A stretch of DNA of 64,000 nt, from NCBI GenBank assembly GCA_030847615.1, contig JAUMIR010000001.1, forward strand, positions 254,761,187 to 254,825,186. Direction: 5' to 3'. This document shows, one piece after another, positions 58,096-64,000 of the stretch (position 1 is the stretch's first letter; each line of letters begins with the position of its first letter). The translations under genes were made by a program, and so were the position numbers. The notes below the pieces were generated by a model. The model was not told where the DNA came from. It did not search any database and saw only the letters and a program-made list of their open reading frames with translations. This stretch comes from Gambelia wislizenii (Eukaryota > Chordata > Lepidosauria > Squamata > Crotaphytidae).

Positions 58096-58289
58096 CCAGC
58101 GTTGGCATAGTGGTTTGAGTGCTGGACTACAACTCTGGAGACAAGGGATTGAATCCCTGCTCAACCATGAAAACCCACTGGAGGACCTTGGGCAAATCAC
58201 ACACTCTCAGTCCTCAGACAACCCTGTGACAGGTTTGCCTTAGGCTTGCCATAAGTCGGAAATGACTTGAAAGCACACAACACACACAT
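58096..58289 (+). mobile_element. tRNA-derived SINE with Bov-B-type tail (copy A)
   Basis: The head 'gcatagtggtttgagtgctg' (box A-like) and 'gattgaatccctgctc' (box B-like) is followed by 'tgggcaaatcac'. The tail 'gccataagtcggaaatgact' plus 'tgaaagcacacaaca' is shared with Bov-B LINE 3' ends. Such SINEs depend on the Bov-B machinery for mobility. Confidence 0.85.
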
Positions 58290-58827
58290 CATCTTGATGA
58301 AGGCTGAAAAAATCCACTAAAATAGTCTGTTGAAATACTGACTTTACAGGGGAATGTAGTAATCATGTAAGTGACTAAATCCAGGCATTTAAAAATATTC
58401 TGACACTGATACTAATCTACCCTGCTTCTAACATTTTTTTTGGAAATGTTCTGATAGTAAGCAGTATCCTAATTAGTAGGGAGGGGGAGACAGGAGAAAA
58501 ATATCATTAAGTATTCTTGAGCCAGTGCTAAGATAAAATGCAGCAAACAAAATGGCCAGAGTCATGATCTTAGCTTCTATAGCAACTTAGCAATGTTCTT
58601 TTTATTTATATGTTTTAAAAATATTTGCTAATTTTCAAGCAAGATATGATCAATGAATAGTACAGCACAATACAGTCTTCCAGGGTTGGGAGGAAACTGT
58701 TTAGAATTGTAAAGGTTAAATATTATAGCCCTGTGGATAGATAATAAATTCTAGTTTTTGACAGGAGAATGTAAATGTCACATGATCTTGGGGGGGGTCT
58801 TCTTTTTTTTTACACAGTAAAGGTGCA

Positions 58828-59065
58828 GAACCACTGTGGTGTAGTGGTTTGAGTGTTGGACTATGACTCTCGAGACCAGAGCTCAAATCCCTGCTTGGCC
58901 ATGGAAACCCACTGGGTGACCTTGGGAAAGTCACCCTCTCTCAGTCTCAGAGGAAGGCAATGTCAAACCCCTTCTGAACACATCTTGTCAAGAAAACCCT
59001 ATGATAGGCTCGCCTTGGGGTTGCCATAGGTTTGAATGACTTGAAGACACACAATAACAACAAAG
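58828..59065 (+). mobile_element. tRNA-derived SINE with Bov-B-type tail (copy B)
   Basis: Same family as 58,096-58,289 but more complete: 'gtggtgtagtggtttgagtg', 'gagctcaaatccctgc', 'ccactgggtgaccttggg', 'aagaaaaccctatgatagg', then 'tgaatgacttgaagacacac' and an AACAACAA end. Only 540 bases separate the two copies, and a Bov-B fragment follows directly. Confidence 0.88.
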
Positions 59066-59139
59066 GTGCATGTGTTTACACAATTAGTGTAAGGAAACAA
59101 GAAATCCTTCTTTTTCTTATCTTGTAGCCTTAATAATTT

Positions 59140-59665
59140 GGGTTAGGATCAAGAAATGAAGCAGGAGAGCGACTGATTGAATTTTTGCAAGGCCAACAGT
59201 TTGTTGCAAACATATTCTTCAAGCAACCAAAGAGGCAACTGTATACAGTACATGGACATCACCTGATGGCCCATATAGAAACCAAATAGATTACATAATT
59301 GGAAGCAGAAGATGGAAAAGCTCCATATCCATAGAACTCGTAGCTAGCACGACATCCTGGAGTCCTAGAGCAAATCAAGCCTGAACTCTCCCAAGGAGCC
59401 AAGATGACTAAACTGAGACCTTCATACTTTTATTCTGAGAAGACATGACTTGCTAGAAAAGACAATATTATGCTTGGTAAGGTAGAAGGCAGTAGGAAAA
59501 GAGGAAAACTGCATTACAGATGGACAGACTCAATCAAGGAAGCCATGGCTCTGAGTCTGCAATACCAGAGCAGGGATGTTGATGATGGGGTGACTTGGAG
59601 GTCTCTCATTCATAGTGTTGCCATAAGTCAAAGTTGAATTGATGGCAGTTAACAACAACAAACTC
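59140..59665 (+). mobile_element. Bov-B (RTE) LINE, internally deleted
   Basis: The first part reads as the end of the Bov-B endonuclease: RNEAGERLIEF, FFKQPKRQLYT, then (after a frame change) RNQIDYIIGSRRWKSSI. It then jumps to the C-terminus (LGKVEGSRKRGKLHYRWTDS, IKEAMALS and a TWRSLIHSVA block) and the 3' tail 'gttgccataagtcaaagttg' ending in AACAACAACAA. RT is entirely missing. Bov-B is known for patchy, horizontally acquired distribution among squamates and ruminants. Its presence supports a squamate source. Confidence 0.85.
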
Positions 59666-60303
59666 TAATAAACTTTTTGCGGGGTGGGTATGAGGAATAC
59701 ATTCTTCCCTTAGCTGGCATGTGAGCTGCAATTGCAAATGCTGTTTTGAATATACTATATCCTGCTTCTGACATAATTATTAATGATGAATACAACTCCT
59801 TCCTCCCACAGCCCAAATTGTTAATGTAGCCATTAAAAACTACAGAAATACAAGCCAGGCCACTGTCTTCCCCCCAGAGCAATGTCATGTAGCATTTTGT
59901 GCACATCTAGCTATTTAATTTAATTTAATTTTTAAGATTAGTTTTTTGAAGGTGGCACATACATTTCTTCAGCAGTGAAGGTCCCACTTCCTATGTTATA
60001 AATGCAAAACCAGTCTATTACCTATCCATTATTTTAGGGTGGATGCTACTTGCACTAAACTAGGTCCAAGGTACATAAAATGCACCACCTTGTCTCAAAC
60101 AGTGTTAGTCTACCACCAGAATATACGCTGCAGGGAGAATGGATTTTTTCCTTCTTCCAGCACCTCTCTAATCTGTTTAGGAAGATCAGGGAACCCAGTG
60201 GAGCTGACTTTTTGGTACAGGAGGGAGGAGAGAAAGGGGAAAGTCCCACAGCATAAACGGAAGTCCACTCAGATACACTAAGGGTGAATGTAGTCCAATC
60301 TAA

Positions 60304-61641
60304 ATCCAAAGACTGTTCCAACTTATGTTCTTTGGAAATTTGGGGTATTTTTTCTCTATCCAAGTAATCTTTCATTTTGGTATTACTGTATATTCTTCTG
60401 TCATTTTGTATTTTCCATACAACTTAGAAAAGTATTCTTGAAACACTCTAATTATATCTTTTTGTTTTGTATATTTTATTTCATTTGATTTTATTTCTAT
60501 TATTACGGTAATTTTTTCTCTCTTTCCTTCCTTAGGTTGTAAGCTAACCACTTACCCAATCTATTTGAGTGTTCAAAGAATTTTTGTTGGACAAATTTCA
60601 ATTTATTTGCTATTTTGTTGTCATATTCATCTCTAATTTTTTTTCAAAATTATTAACTCTCTCCTCGTCTTCTCATCTGTAGGTTTTTCCTTCAGTCTTT
60701 TTTCTTTTTCCATTATCTTCTCCATAATCTCCTTTTCTCTCACTTTTTTTTGCCTATTATATTCAGCTTCTTGTTGTATTAGATGTCCTCTTATTACTGC
60801 CTTCCCTGTATCCCAAACAATATCAATAGCTGTTCCTTTGTCTAAATGCACGATTAAAACATTGTTTTAATCTTGTTTTTGTGCTCTCTACTATTGAATC
60901 TTTCTTTAATAATACATCTTTTGAGTTTCCAGTTACAGAATTTCTTTCTATCACCAATTTCTAGGTTCACAGGACTATGGTTTTTTTTTTTTTGTTTTAT
61001 TTCCACCTTTCTTACATCTTTCAAAAGACTTTTCGATACCATAAACATGTCTATTCTGCACCATGATCTATGATGTGCCGAATAATATGTGTGACTTTTT
61101 CTTGACCATGTCTTATCCTCCAGATATCAAGAATTGATAGATGATCCATCATTTCTACCACCTCTTTTGGTAATTTTCCCGGAGATTTTCTTTTATATGC
61201 ATTTGAAGATCTATCTAAATCTAAGATGCCATTCTAGTCTCCTGCAAAAATAAATTGTCCTAGTCATACTTTAAAACTTATTCTAAGTTTTTTTTGGTAA
61301 AATCTCCCTTTATTTTTGTTGAGGTCTGTAGATCCCAGTTATCAAAAACTTTTTGTCTTGTGAGTTTACCTCTACACCTAAGAAAAATCCTTCTTCATCT
61401 TTAAATATTTCTCTCGATTCATATTTCTTGCTTATGTAAATCGCTACTCTTCTCTTTTTTTAATCATAGTTAGTTCTCCTAAACCCTTATTCTTCAGTGA
61501 TCTCTTATCTTGTTCTCTAATGTGTGTCTCTTGTAGACACACTATATCAAGTTTTTGTTATAGCAAATAATGGAATACTAAACACCTTTTGTATGGACGG
61601 TTTAGTCCTCTCACATTCCAATTTATTATTTTCCCCTTCAT
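60304..61641 (-). pseudogene. L1 ORF2 endonuclease and linker (broken)
   Basis: ORF2 begins MKGKIINWNVRGLNRPYKRC, the L1 endonuclease start. The catalytic Gly-Asp-Phe-Asn motif is changed: the codons read Gly, Asp, stop (TAG at about 61,234-61,236), Asn. Later the H-S-P motif survives (KNHSPVNLEIG) after SRIDMFMVSKSLL-type sequence (near 61,050-60,965). The linker has WDTGKAVIRGHLIQQEAEYN. The endonuclease nicks target DNA in active copies; this one cannot be made. Confidence 0.75.
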
Positions 61642-61674
61642 TTCACTAACCTTGTTTTATAAACTTTTCTTAAT

Positions 61675-62658
61675 TTAAATTTCCTTGTCTATTCCTCCAG
61701 CTCCTAGCTCTTCCTCCTCAGTTTCTTCAGTTTCTTCTTCTTCCTCTTCTTCTTCCAGTTCTTCTCCTCCTCCTCCTCTTAACACCTCCTGAGCTATTTC
61801 TTCAGATCTTTCTCCTTTTTCCAATTCCAGTCTCAGTCCTTCCCTAATTTCCTTTCTCTTTTCCTTCGAATCTGACAATTCTTTTTTGTTTATTTTCCTC
61901 TTCTAATTTTCATCCTAATTTATATCCTATTTTTTTCTCTCTTAGAATGTGGGTTAAAAACCCGTATTCTTTATTTTTTCCAATATTTGTAGGGGTATGT
62001 CATTGTAAATTTTTACCTCTTGGCCTTCTATTTTCAAATTTGTCTTTAGACTCTGTTGGATTACTATATCTTTCACCCTTTCTATGATAAAATACACAAC
62101 TATATCTCGGGATAACTTTTTTTTCTTTTTTCTTTTTGCTACCCAAGAATCTATTCTGAATAGTTTGTCTATCTCAACATCCAGTTGCTCATGATCCCAA
62201 TTGATAAAGTCAGCTAACGCAGGAATTACTTGCATTACTATGTCTTCATCCCAGGTTTCTGGAAGACCTCTAATTTTAATATATTTGGCTCTTTTGTTTA
62301 TTTCCTGCAATATTTTATGATTATTATCTGTTTTTGCTCTAGTTTCTAGAATTTGTGTTCTTTGTTCCAAGTTCTCTGTTTTCACTTGTAATTCTTGAAA
62401 TTTATTACTAATTTTATTTATATCTTTAGTCAATGATTCTAATTGAGATCCAAATTTCTCTAACTGTTTTTGTAAATCCACTCTTATTTCTCCCTTTAGA
62501 TTTTTCATCTCTGATTTTAATTCTGCCCTTAGTTTTTTGAATTCTTGTATTGACATCAAATTTGTGTCTCCTATTTTAGTGGTCAGTTCTATAGATGATC
62601 TTCTAACTTCCTGAGTCTGTGACTTTGTCTGTGCCAAGGTTTTCCTGGATGTTGGCAT
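61675..62658 (-). pseudogene. L1 ORF1-like protein with acidic C-terminal tail
   Basis: Starting at MPTSRKTLAQTKSQTQEVRR, the protein has a long coiled coil (LKKLRAELKSEM-type heptads to LEQRTQILETRAKTD). It is followed by an RRM-like segment (KYIKIRGLPETWDEDIVMQV) and a basic stretch (KRKKKKKLSRDIVVYF). The main frame stops at 61,954. The C-terminus appears to continue after a frame change as SDSKEKRKEIREGLRLELEK and ends in an almost pure Glu run (61,740-61,790). ORF1 proteins are RNA-binding chaperones that trimerise through the coiled coil. The acidic end is not a feature I associate with mammalian L1. Confidence 0.75.
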
Positions 62659-62697
62659 TTTCCATTCTTCTGTTTCTAATAGCTGTATAGTTGGAAT

Positions 62698-64000
62698 TGG
62701 ATAAACAAATGTCAAAGTTAGAAATCAGAGAAGCAATAAGACAGGTGAAGACAGGAAAGGCACCACGCCCTGCTGGTTTTTCTACTTTGTACTATAACGT
62801 TTTTGAAGATGAATTAACAGATCCACTATATAGAGTATTAAATAACATAAACATAGGAAAATGCCCAGACTCTTGGAAAAAGGCAGACATAATCTTAAGA
62901 CCGAAAGAGGGAAAAGATCTAACACACCCAACAAACTACAGACCAATATCTCTGTTAACTATAGACTATAAAATATTTTCAAATATTCTAGCAGAAAGAT
63001 TGAAGAAACTCTTAAAAAACTAGATCTACGAAGATCAAAGTGGTTTTTTACCGGCTAGGCAAACAAAAGACAACTTGAGAGTAGTCATGAACTTAATAGA
63101 ATTTTATGAGAAACATAATGAGAAAGAACTACTGTTGATCTTTGCCAATTCCGAGAAGGCTTTTGACAATCTAACTTGGGATTTTATGACTGAAGTTATA
63201 AAAAGAATGAATATCGGAGAGAAGTATTATGACTAGATTAGAAAGATATACAACAATCAAGAAGCCCACATAATAATCAACAGAGAAAAAACTAATTCAT
63301 GTAAGATCAAAAGGGGGACACGTCAGGGATGCCCTTTGTCTCCGTTATTATTTATCATGGTATTAGAGATTTTAAATAGGAAAATAATAACAGACCAACA
63401 AATAAAAGGGTGGAAATGGCAAGGTCATGAATATAAGTACAAGGCCTTTGCTGATGATTTAGTTTTTATACTTGAAAATCCTAAAGAAAGCATTGGGAAA
63501 TTAATAGAGATAATTGAAGAGTATGGGAAATGGGCAGAATTAAAAATAAATAAAGAAAAAAACGTTAACAAAGAATATAAGGAAACAGGAAGAACAAGAA
63601 TTAGAGAAAATTTTAGGTTTCAAAATAGTAAAGAAACAGTAAAGGAAACTAAATATTTAGGTATAACAACTTCTAGGAAGAAATCAGAATTATTTGAAAA
63701 CAACTACATAAAAACATGGAATAGAATAAGAGAGGATTTAAACAAATGGGAGAAATTGGACCTATCATTATTGGGGAGGATAGCATCAATTAAAATGAAT
63801 ATATTACCAAAGATGTTATACCTTTTTCAAAACATACAAATTATAATTAACAACACGGTTTTTAAATCATGGAATAAGGATTTGGCAAAGTTTATATGGC
63901 AAGGTAAAAAACCTAGAATTAAATATAAAATACTAACAGATACAAAAGAAAGGGGAGGGTTAGCACTACCAGATTTACAAACTTACTTCCATGCGAGTGC
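62698..64000 (+). mobile_element. L1-type LINE, RT half in plus orientation (runs off window)
   Basis: It begins LDKQMSKLEIREAIRQVKTG, exactly where the inverted half stops, and proceeds through RT blocks: ADIILRPKEGKD, NYRPISLL, NILAERLKKLL, ANSEKAFDNL (the usual catalytic Asp of this motif reads Asn), GTRQGCPLSPLL and the intact FADD near 63,445. It continues to LGRIASIKMNILPKMLYLFQ near 63,770. In-frame stops occur (for example near 63,020 and 63,234). The 3' end and poly-A tail lie outside the window. Confidence 0.88.

Larger units (their letters stand above)
60304..62697 (-). mobile_element. L1-type LINE, inverted 5' half (ORF1 and ORF2 endonuclease)
   Basis: On minus the order is ORF1 start (62,658), ORF1 coiled coil and RRM-like part, an acidic tail, ORF2 start (61,641), the AP-endonuclease domain and the linker up to the edge of the RT. 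The RT half follows on the plus strand beyond 62,697, so the element has an internal inversion. The segment ends at 60,304 in the frame KDYLDREKIPQISKEHKLE, which normally leads into the RT block found at 62,700. ORF2 has several stops and frame changes. Confidence 0.85.
35986..64000 (-). other. BMPR2: BMPR2 intron 3 (3' part, continues past the window)
   Basis: At least 28 kb without a recognised host exon. In human the corresponding intron is tens of kilobases, so this is expected. It is a dense patchwork of mobile elements, listed individually. Stretches where I see nothing recognisable: 38,700-40,070, 40,150-43,420, 45,240-47,180, 47,900-48,230, 49,200-49,640, 55,280-57,460 and 57,800-58,090. 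Confidence 0.75.

Noticed and set aside
58096..59065. Possible tRNA genes at the SINE heads
   Set aside because: Only promoter-box similarity is kept; no cloverleaf with acceptor stem can be drawn, and the heads are joined to SINE bodies.
61675..61878. Separate small acidic protein gene
   Set aside because: It sits between L1 ORF1 and ORF2 on the same strand and is best read as the ORF1 C-terminus after a frame change.
36000..64000. BMPR2 exons 1-3
   Set aside because: I looked on minus for the Cys-rich ectodomain (such as the C-C-C-S-T-D-L-C-N type motif) and saw no match; the human intron 3 is long enough to place them beyond the window.

Overview
The window is vertebrate nuclear DNA, most likely from a squamate reptile. 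It is dominated by one protein-coding gene on the minus strand, BMPR2 (bone morphogenetic protein receptor type 2). Exons 4 to 13, numbered as in human, are all recognisable between 35,985 and 9,399. They cover the transmembrane helix, the whole serine/threonine kinase domain, the long cytoplasmic tail and the stop codon. All internal splice sites are GT-AG, the phases join cleanly, and the ten coding segments total 2,699 bases with no disruption. Exons 1 to 3 (signal peptide and ligand-binding ectodomain) were not found and should lie beyond the right edge, because 35,986 to 64,000 reads as the 3' part of a long intron 3.

Left of the stop codon, about 9.3 kb is probably the BMPR2 3' UTR. Within it I see a palindromic Penelope-like insertion with a 15-bp target duplication (1,311-2,198), a processed CORO1C retrocopy on the opposite strand (3,682-4,101) and a small Tigger-like element (6,978-7,202). 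Intron 12 holds three foldback or TIR elements with 3-bp target duplications (PIF/Harbinger-like). Intron 10 holds a CR1 fragment. Intron 9 holds a tRNA-headed SINE and a nearly complete DIRS-type tyrosine-recombinase retrotransposon (19,941-26,235) with gag, RT, RNase H, recombinase, inverted terminal repeats and an internal complementary region.

Intron 3 is a deposit of mobile DNA: a 5S-rRNA-derived SINE; an APE-type LINE of uncertain clade (36.95-38.69 kb); a CR1 LINE (43.4-45.2 kb); a possible LTR (47.2 kb); a nested-palindrome DNA element (48.2-49.2 kb); a Tigger-like element abutting a second, truncated DIRS copy with a long gag frame (49.6-53.2 kb); a further TIR element and another Tigger-like element (53.3-55.3 kb); two SINEs sharing the Bov-B tail; an internally deleted Bov-B LINE (59.1-59.7 kb); and an L1 whose 5' half is inverted relative to its RT half (60.3-64.0 kb).

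The mix of Bov-B, CR1, L1, Penelope-like and DIRS elements with tRNA- and 5S-derived SINEs is what points to a squamate. This is inference from element families, not a database match. I found no bacterial-type genes, CRISPR array, functional tRNA or rRNA gene, and no host gene other than BMPR2 and the CORO1C retrocopy. The most unusual structures are the palindromic Penelope-like insertion, the precisely joined inverted L1, the DIRS element with its terminal architecture, and the nested palindromes at 48.3-49.1 kb.
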